Shown here: piece after piece, positions 38,601 through 48,400 of the stretch
Position numbering within the stretch: position 1 is the stretch's first letter
Layout: each line of letters opens with the position of its first letter
From: Diploscapter coronatus
Taxonomy: Eukaryota > Nematoda > Chromadorea > Rhabditida > Rhabditidae
Reading direction: 5' to 3'
Assembly (NCBI GenBank): GCA_964036155.1
Contig: OZ038423.1
Coordinates: 43,229,249-43,293,248 of the forward strand
DNA length: 64,000 bases
The notes under the pieces: generated by a model
The model's database searches: none
The model's input: only the letters and a program-made list of their open reading frames with translations
What the model was told of the DNA's origin: nothing
Program-made: the position numbers and the translations under genes

Positions 38601-41600
38601 ATGAAAGAAAAAATAATCGAATTCCGAAATAAGGAAAAAGATAAATATTCTACTCTTTTATGAATTTTCTATAATCTTTAATATTTTATTATGAAAAGTA
38701 AAATAAAATTCGCAATTTTGTAAGAAACATTCTCCAGACCTGCGCTCCGGAATAGTCGAATTCCCCAGCCTGTCCGATGGTCAGGCCTCCGCTTCCCAGA
38801 ACGAGCACTTTCTTCTGCTGGCCCGGCTTATACGCTTTCGTGTATTTCAGTCTGTCAGAGATCAGTTGGCTGATGTTGATTGACTTCTGCTCCTCGTAGT
38901 TGCGAATGGAGTCGAGGAAAACGTCGAAGAGGAACTCACAATCAGTTGGGCCGGCAGTGTGCTCGGGGTGGAATTGGACGCTGAAAAATCGATGACTATT
39001 AGCGAGCTATTGAAAACGTTCATTTTACACGAATAATCAACAAAATGGAACGAGTACAATTCTTCCGAAGATCGAATAATGGAGAAACGTCAACAATTAT
39101 TCTCATCTCCTCCTAGTGGTTTTTCTTGCATCTGGAAAATGTCTACCTGAAGAAAGGCTTGGATTTGTGCACGATCCCCTCATTGGTGTTGTCGTTTCTG
39201 TTTGTGAAGAGAGGCATCCATCCCTCAGGCAAACCGTCTGTATCCACAGCATAGCCATGGTTCTGGGAAGTGATCAAACAGCGACCGCTCTCCACGTGAC
39301 CGCACGGCTGATTGTGACCGCGGTTACCGTATCTAAAATGGAAAATCGTTATTCAAGAAGAGAGAAAAAAAATCTGAGGATAACATACTTAAGAGTGGAT
39401 GTCAGGAAAAATCAAAGTCATAGGGAAGGAGTGCGGAACAGGGGTCCGTCGATTTGGCTGATTTTCACGTATATAGTACAGTTTTTCACGCTGATTCTCG
39501 TGGTACTATCCGTTTTTCATAAAAATGATCGTATGCAGGATTACGGTAGCTTGAAATTTTGACAGATCCGACCTCAGGAAAAAATTCCTAACTTCCTTAT
39601 TTGTGAACCAAATCAAATGGGGTTTTCAGTACTGGATAGCCCATGAAAAACTCTACAAATAATGCAACTACAATGAGTTTCGGCGATCGTTAATTTGGCG
39701 AAAAAATTAGAATATTCAAAAATGTGACTTTAACTCGCCTCAGTTTTCGATTTTTTTCGACCAAAAAGAAGTCCGACCGAAAGCCAAATATTAGCTCAGA
39801 AGAAAGAGGATTCAATTCTGCATTTGAATATATAAAAGTTTTCATAAAAATAGGGTAGCCCAACCCCCGAAAAATGCGTCTGAACGCATAAAATCAGGGT
39901 GATTATTGCATAGTGTCAACTTTGACCCCCCATAACTTTCTTATTTTTGGATCAAATTGAATAATTATTTTTTTATTTTGTAGATCCTGAGTAGGAGGAT
40001 AAAATAAAAATAACAAGAAAAATTTTAGACATTAATTTTGGCGGGAAAAAATTACCCGAAGTTACCCTATATGCCCGTACTGTGTTTACACGTAAATGAC
40101 GTTGGAAAAATCTGTCCTTTCAGTATGTTGTGTAGATTGACATGGTGAACAACTTTTGTTCCAGGACCGATCTCGGATTCATTATCATATGAGCTCCAGA
40201 ATTTTTTGAAGTACAATGGCCAAATTCAGCATAATGCCTTTATAATACAAATTTTCAAAAATTCATATCTCCCTGTGTTTGCACATTCTCGAATAAGTTC
40301 TGGAACAAAAGTTGTTTAACTTGAAGAGCTCTACAAGATTTTATGAGAAATTCCGACGTTAACTCACATTACCCATGTAAACACAGTACGGGTATATAGG
40401 GTAACTTAGGATCATTTTTTCCCGCCAAAATTAATGTCTAAAATTTTTCTTGTTATTTTTATTTTATCCTCCTACTCAGGATCTACAAAATAAAAAAATA
40501 ATTATTCAATTTGATCCAAAAATAAGAAAGTTATGGGGGGTCAAAGTTGACACTATGCAATAATCACCCTGATTTTATGCGTTCAGACGCATTTTTCGGG
40601 GGTTGGGCTACCCTATTTTTATGAAAACTTTTATATATTCAAATGCAGAATTGAATCCTCTTTCTTCTGAGCTAATATTTGGCTTTCGGTCGGACTTCTT
40701 TTTGGTCGAAAAAAATCGAAAACTGAGGCGAGTTAAAGTCACATTTTTGAATATTCTAATTTTTTCGCCAAATTAACGATCGCCGAAACTCATTGTAGTT
40801 GCATTATTTGTAGAGTTTTTCATGGGCTATCCAGTACTGAAAACCCCATTTGATTTGGTTCACAAATAAGGAAGTTAGGAATTTTTTCCTGAGGTCGGAT
40901 CTGTCAAAATTTCAAGCTACCGTAATCCTGCATACGATCATTTTTACGAAAAACGGATAGCATCATGAGAATCAGCGTGAAAAACTGTACTATATATGTG
41001 AAAATCAGCCAAATCGACGGACCCCTGTTCCGCATCACTTTGAATAATACTGACATTCACTCTTAAAGTACGAATTGGAATATTCTCCAAATTTACCTCA
41101 ATTTGTAAGTCTTCGCTCCAGCAGCTCTCGCAAGGAGCTGATTTCCGAGACAGATGCCAAAAATCGGTTTGTCACTTGATGCCATAACCTGAAATTATGT
41201 GATTTTTGAAAAAAAACAATGCTGTAAATACCTTCTTCAGGGAATCGACGACAGCCGCACACATCTCCGGATCACCCGGACCGTTGGAAATGAACAGGGC
41301 GTCATAGTCTAAAAGAGTAATTTTGAGATAGAGAATAGCAAACTAGATTATCGTAAATTCGGTGAGTCTCTTCACAAAACCTCGAAACTTCGTTGAAAAG
41401 GTTTCATTTTACCCTTCTCCTCATGCACTGGATAGTTCCAAGGCACGACTTTGAGCGTGATTCCCCTTTTGACGAGGCATCGAATTTGGTTGTTCTTCAT
41501 GCCACAGTCGACTGCAATCACTCTGATTGGACCGTTGCCGAAAATTTGAGGCTCCTAAACATAAAATTGCAAATTTTAGGTCAAATATCAAATACATACC

Positions 41601-42844
41601 TTTCTTGACACCAGGGCCACGAGATTTTCTTCATTGATATCGACAAAGTCGAACTTGTTTGCTTCATCCGACTCAATGACCAACTGAAATTTCCAGATAG
41701 TATTCTTGTCAGTTTTTTCTCACGTCTTATTAATTTAAAAAATGTGTTGAACAGGATTAAACGAACGTTTCGCTATTACTTGCAACTTCGGAAAAGAAAT
41801 TGATGCTAGTGCTTTGACCAATCTGGTGAGTTTTTTTGAAAACTTGAATAGCTTTTCATTTGCTCACTACTTTAAAAATATTCTCTAAATTTCATCAAAG
41901 CAGATTTTAAAAAATTTATTACAACTTAAGAAAAAGTCGATTGTTTAGTAATTCTTAAGGGATCTTCGCCGGACTAAGCAAGGAGAGCAAAGCATTGTGT
42001 CAGAAATCAATTACTATCAGTGTTTTTCCCGAATGCTGACTTCATTCACTATTCTGTAGAATTTTACTCACCTTAGCCTTCATGGATCCAGTTTCCCTGA
42101 TTTTCTGAGTGAGCTGTCTGACATCGATTCCAGCCAGTCCGGGCACTCCATTCTCGTTCAGCCACTTGCTCAGGGAGCGACTCGCCTCCCAATGAGAGTG
42201 CTCGTTGTCAGCGCAGAGGCTGGAAGAAGCGTGAAATTACATTTTTCAAAAGAAAATAAAAAATCATATCGTTATTCATAAAACTATAGTGATAGTAATG
42301 TTGGAAAAGTGATTTTTTTTACAAATTATTTACACTATCTCGCCATTATTATGAATTCTACAGTAATCATGAAGAAAATGTATTTTTCGAAACAAAATGA
42401 ACAGAATCTTGGCATTATTTCAGATTTGCATAAGTTCCGAAAACAAAAACCCTGATCTTACCGATCAATTATCAGTGCAGCAGGCCAAACCCGATCACTT
42501 TCGAACCTCGCCGGCAGTCCGAATGCGTCCCTCGTCGTTGGATCAGGAACTCCGTAGTTTCCAACCAAGGGGTAGGTTAGTACGAGGAACTGCTTGGCGT
42601 AGGAGGGATCCGTTAGGGATTCCACATAACCGACCATACCAGTTTGGAACACTGAAAAATGTACTTTTTGGAAATCCATGACCATAAATTGCATGGTTTT
42701 GTGCAAACTATTCTAATTTCGAGAAGTTACAGCAATCCTACCAATTTCACCAACGACACTTTTGGCAGCTCCGAACAACTGCCCGGTGAATTGACTTCCG
42801 TCGTCCAGAAAAAGGGTCGCTTTCATCGTGTACCAACTGTTCAT
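26658..42844 (-). CDS. pyr-1: CAD: fused glutaminase, carbamoyl-phosphate synthetase, dihydroorotase and aspartate transcarbamoylase
   Basis: This multifunctional cytosolic enzyme carries out the first three steps of pyrimidine synthesis; nematode orthologues are called pyr-1. It spans over 30 exons and roughly 2200 residues. The start is ATG 42844 or the in-frame ATG 42826 ([15 protein letters not shown]). The glutamine amidotransferase part (about 42.8-38.9 kb) has the catalytic Cys in FGICLGNQ and [13 protein letters not shown]. The CPSase part (about 38.85-32.1 kb) starts [21 protein letters not shown], with two ATP-grasp halves ([31 protein letters not shown]) and a C-terminal MGS-type domain ([12 protein letters not shown]). 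DHOase (about 31.97-30.05 kb) has the metal ligands of [27 protein letters not shown] and DVFATDH. A linker precedes ATCase (about 29.5-26.66 kb) with [27 protein letters not shown] and HPLPRVDEI. It ends at TAA 26658-26660. All four activities look intact. Several introns carry mobile elements. Confidence 0.93.
27572..27786. mobile_element. TA-flanked MITE in an ATCase-region intron of CAD
   Basis: The 215-bp element begins TGAAAAATGTTCAGCA and ends with its reverse complement. The two arms pair imperfectly over about 100 bp each. Both ends abut TA dinucleotides (27570-27571 and 27787-27788), the target duplication of Tc1/mariner-type elements. It has no coding capacity and lies in the CAD intron between exons near 27195-27300 and 27808-27905. 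Confidence 0.7.
33653..33862. mobile_element. Hairpin MITE in a CPSase-region intron of CAD
   Basis: The 210-bp imperfect palindrome begins AGTGTCCGAATCC and ends CCGGGCACT. Inner matches include AATGACGGAATG on the left against CATTCCGTCATT on the right. Arms are about 95 bp with several mismatches and an indel of about 10 bp, so it is older than its neighbours. No convincing target duplication was seen. It fills most of the intron at about 33620-33960. Confidence 0.6.
36477..36791 (+). mobile_element. tRNA-derived SINE with 15-bp target duplications
   Basis: The body (about 36492-36776) starts with a tRNA-like head containing a good RNA polymerase III A box, TAGCGCAGTGG (36501-36511). A B-box-like AGTTCGCCCCC (36542-36552) lies 41 bp further on. 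A unique 3' part follows, then a poly(A) tail of about 17 A. A perfect 15-bp direct repeat, ATTCTTCATTTAAAA, flanks it (36477-36491 and 36777-36791), the mark of target-primed reverse transcription. It lies in a CAD intron (about 36.41-36.90 kb) in antisense orientation to the gene. Perfect duplications and an uninterrupted tail indicate a young insertion. Mobilisation would need a LINE elsewhere. Confidence 0.87.
39388..41068. mobile_element. 1.68-kb near-perfect palindrome (foldback element) in a CAD intron
   Basis: Left arm 39441 onward pairs with 41025 backward (for example GGGGTCCGTCGATTTGGCTG with its complement at 41006-41025). Pairing stays near-perfect for about 660 bp, then decays towards a diverged centre around 40233. 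Outer ends CTTAAGAGTGGATGTCAG and its partner pair less exactly and contain small indels. Both ends abut TA (39386-39387 and 41069-41070), suggesting a Tc1/mariner-type origin. No transposase ORF is present. The element fills an intron of about 1.76 kb between two glutaminase-domain exons. Confidence 0.85.
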
Positions 42845-42857
42845 TAGATGCACGATA

Positions 42858-42860
42858 CCT
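42858..42860 (-). promoter_or_regulatory. 3' splice acceptor just upstream of the CAD start (candidate trans-splice site)
   Basis: On the minus strand CCTTCTAG ends at 42859, 15 bp before the first in-frame ATG (42844). The sequence between is open but carries no recognisable coding exon. This is compatible with spliced-leader addition or a 5' UTR intron. Confidence 0.35.
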
Positions 42861-44607
42861 AGAAGGTTTCAAAAAGTAGAACAAATGAAACATTAATGGA
42901 GTCTAGCGATTCTAATATTTTGAAGAATTATTTATATTTATGATTCTCATAACTTAGCTAGAGATATTTTGAGCAAAGTACCAAGATTTTTGTAGCATTT
43001 GGAAAAGAAGATCTTCAAGGCTATAAATGATCAGGCAATGTTTTAGATTCTCATAGTGAAAATGATACATTTTATCGGCTCCCTTTGTAATTTTCACAAA
43101 GGATATGTTATGATACGAGTATGAGATAAGGCTATCGTGTGGTATTCTCAAAATAAACATCTCGATATCGAATGAAAAGACGTCGAAAGTGGGAAAGTGC
43201 GAGATATCAGTTAGATCGAAGATCTAAAAATAGGAGTGAAAATTGGCTAGAAGGTCTTGTAAATTCTCGAGATAAGTGACCTCTCATGTATATGTCGAGA
43301 AAGAGAATAGTGACATGTCAAATTACGGTGGGATACTGTTTTCAAAAATAGTCGAACAGTAATTCGAAAAGAATAAGAAATTTTGGTGTCAAAGTGAAAT
43401 GTCCCTATTTATTCAGAAACAAGACGTTTTAGCCCGCGATTCGATACGTCTGATTTTTTAGCTAAAAATGTAAAAGTAATCAGAAAAGACGAAATAGCGA
43501 ATGGAAGAGAGAGAGAAAAAGAAAAAGATAAGAAGAGAGTAAACGAGAGGGAAAAAGGAAAGGCGAAGAGGATAGGAGGGAAAATAAATGAGAGATTGGG
43601 GATAGTGGGAGAGTGGGGGTGACCATTATCTCAAAATTAATTGGAATTATTTAACGTTAGATGTCAAACCATCCCCTATCACCTCCTGTCACTAGCTAAA
43701 ACAGTGATGTCTCCGACAGTGCACGAAAAAGTTAGGCATGTAGTGTAAAAATTAAAATTTTACAAAGACCGAAAATGTTTTATTTCGGCTGAAAGAAAAA
43801 ATGAACTACTGTACGAAATCAGAACTGCACTATTCCTCCCACGATTAGTTCCTTTATAGAGAGAGGGGAAGCAGAGTGAAGAGGAGGCAAGAAAAATGAG
43901 TAAGCCAAATCTAAAAGCAAAAAACATAAAAGTGCTTTTCGAAGAGTGGGGGAAATACTCGCATAACATTTTTCCACATTTCGTATCTCAATAGTGCACT
44001 TTTCATTTTGAGGTCTCGTGGTGGAGAGTAGGCAAAAATGATCATGAACAGACAGAGAGATAAGATAGAAAATTTGTACTGGACCTTGTGATAGAGGGGT
44101 TCAGGAATTTCGAACTTTCAAAGTTTAAGAATCAGATTTAAACAGAAAAAAAGTAGAAAATTCTTGAAAAATGACGTTTTCTGTTGAATTTGGAAGAATA
44201 CTGTATTTGAAACATCTTCGCAATTCAAATAGAAAAATTCGCGGTCGAGTTTAAAAAAGATAACGAAATCTAGAGCTCTGATCAAGAGAAATACGAAAAT
44301 ATTGGAGAAAAAGCTCACGTAGTGGTTTGTAAAAAGCGAGACGAAGTAGAGGGCGAGGGGAGGGGAAGAAAAATGAAGAAAAGAGAAGAGAAAGGGTGAT
44401 CTGTGCCAGGCTACCACTGACCATGTGCCATCCTGCACTCACCGACACTCGTTCGCACTTCAAAAAATGGAAAATCGTCAAAATATCGATTTTTCGCGGC
44501 TTTTATAGGATTTGGACACAGAGATCAACGAAAGAAGGTTTTATCAGTCCTATCACCTAGATTCTTTTTATCAGAGGAAAAAGGTATCAGAACCAACGCC
44601 TTTCAAA

Positions 44608-44756
44608 GGCTCGTAGAAAAAGACACCGGGACACCGGTTAGAAAAAGACACCGGCTTTTTTCTTTTCTTCTCTTGCTTTCTCATACTATTTCTTAGAAAA
44701 CCCGGTGTCTTTTTCTAACCGGTGTCCCGGTGTCCCGGTGTCTTTTTCTATGAGCC
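44608..44756. mobile_element. 149-bp hairpin element with 8-bp target duplication
   Basis: The termini GGCTCGTAGAAAAAGACACC and its near-perfect complement enclose repeated CCGGTGTC / GACACCGG motifs on both arms and an AT-rich CTTTT loop of about 50 bp. CTTTCAAA flanks the element on both sides (44600-44607 and 44757-44764). The matching stretch is really 11 bp, CCTTTCAAAGG, so the exact end is ambiguous. The right arm has one extra GGGACACC-type unit. It lies between CAD and the SON-like gene, about 670 bp upstream of the latter. Confidence 0.7.
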
Positions 44757-44882
44757 CTTTCAAAGGATTTCATGGTTTCAATTAGTTTTAGAAAGTTTTA
44801 GAGATTTTTAAACTTGAAAACAATAATAAATGTAAAATAACATTTCGAAAATGAAAAGCATTGGAAAATTTTAAAAACTCAC

Positions 44883-44983
44883 CAGAAAATCAACAATGTC
44901 GGGGTCCGTCGCGCGGTTATCCCGTGAGCTGGTCGTTTTCAGCAAGTTCTTGAGCGGCTTCGGAGCGAAGATGAACGGAAATC
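44883..44983 (-). other. Candidate orphan coding exon
   Basis: A 101-bp GC-richer segment on the minus strand is bounded by a TTTCAG acceptor (at 44984) and a GTGAGT donor (44881-44882). It is open in the frame containing FPFIFAPKPLKNLL and ending TDPDIVDFL. An upstream ATG at about 45095 (MKRKEKVGFARG) could join in frame, but only through a weak GTGGGG donor. I found no downstream exon, and it does not splice in frame to the first CAD exon. It may belong to a small unrecognised gene or an alternative CAD 5' exon. Confidence 0.3.
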
Positions 44984-45416
44984 CTGAAATTCACGAAAAT
45001 TATCTGGACTTGTTTTCGAATTGAAAAATTCAGCAATGACGAGAGAAAAGAAAAGCCCCACCCCTTGCAAAGCCCACTTTCTCCTTTCTCTTCATCTGTT
45101 TCTGTGACGTTTCACGTGATCGATTCCACGGTCTTGACAAATCTGTGATAATCCGGCTATTTTTGAACGGTTTTCAACCGGATTCCAGCCGGAACTTAGG
45201 GTAAGTGATTGATTTATCGATTTACAAAATTTTATTGTTGAATTTCGTCTATTTAACATTGAAATGCCGGCTTTTAAAAACACTGATTTATTTTATTTTT
45301 TTCTTAATTTAAAAAAAAATTTATTCGATTTTATAATCATCCCGGACATGATGTTTTCACTACAAATTTTTAATCAGATCAACTCGAAATAGAAGAAAAT
45401 GATTAGATCTTTCGAA

Positions 45417-45422
45417 TTCCAG
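45417..45422 (+). promoter_or_regulatory. 3' splice acceptor 5 bp before the SON-like ATG (candidate trans-splice site)
   Basis: TTCCAG ends at 45422 and the ATG is at 45428. A strong acceptor so close to the start, with no visible 5' coding exon, is the usual arrangement at spliced-leader sites in nematodes. Confidence 0.45.
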
Positions 45423-45427
45423 CAGAA

Positions 45428-48400
45428 ATGCCACTCCAAATCGGAGACGAGCCTCCCGTAGTGCAGTCGATGTCTTCACAGATTCAGAAGGCCGACGACG
45501 ACAAGAGAGACCCGAACGAGGAGTGGAGTGCGCGGCTCGTCGACCAGCTTATCGCTGATTACAACAACGGTGATAAGGTTCGAACTTTATCAGAATTTAT
45601 TTTCTGGAACATCTGCAATTTTTCTTTGACGAATTGTCTTGAAATATGAAATTTGGGATAGTTTACTTGACCTGAATATTTTAGCGAAGAATCATAAAAT
45701 TCTGTAAAACTCATCTCTTTTCCAGAAAGACACTCACTCCCTGCCGACTTTCACGGTCAATGTCGAATTGGACAAGAAGGAGAAGAACAGGCACACGAGT
45801 GCGCGGATCGTCGATGACATCCTCGATAATTTGCAGGCCAAGAAGGAGGTGGGATTTAAAAAAAATTATAATCCAGGATATAAAAGTTACAAATAAAATA
45901 ATGCATTTTTTTGTTTATTTTTGTCAGCTTTTTCTTTCTAATCAAATCGATTCTGAAAGTTATAGGAGTTTATTCCTTTTCAGGACAAGGAGAAGAAGAA
46001 AAAGGATCAGTCCAAGTACCCCGAGGTCGTATTCAATTCTGAGGTTTTTAAGTTCATTTTATTTTTTTAACGATTTTCGTTTTCAGAAGCTAAAAGACGC
46101 TCCTTCTAGCTCTAGCTCCTCGAAAGAAAACATTAAGAAGGAAAGGGAAAAAGTATGTTAATTTCATAACATTTTGATCAATGATCATTAAAATGATTTT
46201 TCCAGGTGATCAAGAAAGAGGCCGACAGTTCATCATCTGAATATCGACCCTTGAAGGACGCGGACAAAATCGCCCAGGATCTGTTGAATGACTTTCTCAA
46301 TAACAAGAAGGTGAATTTTCTGAAAATGTTTGTTTCCCTTTCAAAGATAATTCCTAATTTGCACTTTTATTTGCAAGCTTGATCAATTTTACATTTCTTC
46401 TGTTCATCATTTCGAAATACTAAAACTTGAAATTTTGGAGAAAACATGCTATTATTCTAATTTTTCAGACCTTTTCCTTGGAGGACATGATCGAAGACAT
46501 CGAAGAGTCGAGAGGCATCAGAAAGAAGAAAAAGCACAAAGAACACAAGGAGAGGAAATCCAAGAAAAAACACAAACATCGATCCAAATCCAGGGAAAGA
46601 GATAGGGTCAGGGAAACGAGGAGGAAGAGCAGGTCCAAAAGCAGGAAGAATAGTGACAGGTCGAGTTTTTCTTTTTTTATTCAATTTCGCCGTCATTTCC
46701 ATTTACAATTAGATTTTTTAAAAGTACATGCATTTTGAAAGAAGTACTAGTTTTGATAGGATAAGAAATGAGTGCTTTCCCAAATTCCATCTTTTTCTTT
46801 ACAAGAAAAGGTCATGTATCGATTCTTTCACCCAAAGATATATGTGGCTATGCAATAGAAACATGCAGAAAACCGGTTTCGTAAAGGAGTGTAAAGCAAT
46901 TGCGTAGACTTTCTAGAAGCCTATTGAGAGAAAGAAGGTGCAATAATTGGAAAATGAACATTTTCGCTTCAGGACCCCATCTCCGTCAAGCAGCCCTTTG
47001 AGAAGTCGGTACAGTGGATCGAGAAACAAGAAATACTCGGAGAGGGATGAGAAAGACAGGGAGAAGGAAGGACTCGAGATATTCAACAAACCTGCCAAAC
47101 CACCAAAATCTAATACGGAGGTAGGAAATTGAAGATTTAGTTTTTCTTAAAGAACACAAGTGCAATGAAAAAGGTTATATATAGAGAAACATGCAAGATT
47201 TGAAGTTAACTCCCATGACATTTTCTTTCCGATTTTCATAAAGTTCTGATTGCGAATATTTTATAAGGTTATTTTTTCAGCAAGGTGAAGTCAATTCCGA
47301 CGACGATTTGCCGCTGGGAGCAGATTTCATGACGGTCACTCAGTCAGCATCCAGCAACGAGAAGATCTCCATCAATTTGCCAAGTAGGGTTTATTTTCTT
47401 GAAAACGAATAAGTCTTAATTTTCAGTTCGAAAAAACCAATTGGATGATGAATCAGCTTTCCCTTTGTCGAAAAACACCGCCGTCATTCCGGGTGACAAG
47501 GTTCGATTTTTTAAAACTATTTGAGAACTATTTCTGAATTCAGGAAGAAGCAAACAGAGAGTCAGTTCCTCTGTTGCCTCGGAACGTCACTCTGAAGAAT
47601 GTGCCCAAAGAAAAGGTTGAGAATAAAGAAGAAACTGAAGTTAAGCAGGAGAAGGAAATCAAAATGGAGGTGGATGATAATGTTGGATCTTATTCTAGAT
47701 TTTGGAGGAAAATAATTAAATTTAGAAAAATATTCCGTTACCTGGCGAGAGTTCCGGAAGAGAGAAGAAAAAAAAGAAGAAAAAGGACAAAGACAAGGAC
47801 AAGAAAGGAGACGAGTCGAGCAAGAAGAAAAAGGATAAAAAGAAAGGTCTAGACAATTTTTCTTTAATTTTTTCTGTTGGACAATTTTTATGTTTATCTT
47901 TCAAGCTTCATCCTTTTTACGTTCTTATCTGATCGGAATAGCTGCTTTTCTTCGAAAAATCTCTTCCTCTATCATTTTTCACACATTTGCAAAAATTAGC
48001 ATTTTTCCTTTTCTTTGCAAAAATTTGAATCTCATTCTTTTCTATGCATAACTTTTTGAATTTTTCCAAACAAGTCCGTTTTGATGTTCTGCAAACTTAT
48101 CGATTTTCCAATCACTTGCTGAAAGATAGATTTCAGAAAAGAGGAAACGAAAGCGGTCGTCTTCATCATCGGCAAGCAGCAGAGACGGTCAGCACAGCTT
48201 GAAGGAGGACGTTAAACCAGGACCGTCTTCTCAGCCAAAAAGGTGAGGAATTACAACTTTGGCGTGAAGTTATGACGCTAACTCTAGTTAGAAATACTTA
48301 AAGCCTCAAATTCTCGATTTTTCCTAGAAGTTCGCCTATTTTCAGAGTGCTGACAGACCGTTGGTGCGCGGTGATAACGAACATGGTGAAGCCGCGCAAG

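Larger units (their letters stand above)
42861..45416. other. Divergent spacer between CAD and the SON-like gene
   Basis: It should contain both promoters. On the plus strand it holds a purine-rich tract (about 43500-43620), a second GA-rich stretch (about 44330-44400), a hairpin element (44608-44756) and one candidate orphan exon (44883-44983), the last two listed separately. No complete gene was recognised; ORFs such as 43760-43969 and 44118-44438 minus lie across low-complexity DNA. Confidence 0.5.

Noticed and set aside
39116..39562. 148-codon plus-strand ORF
   Set aside because: It is antisense to CAD glutaminase exons and runs into one arm of the intronic palindrome; no domain.
46457..46702. 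Minus-strand ORF opposite the SON-like RS region
   Set aside because: Antisense shadow of a Lys/Arg/Ser-rich exon; no independent splice signals.
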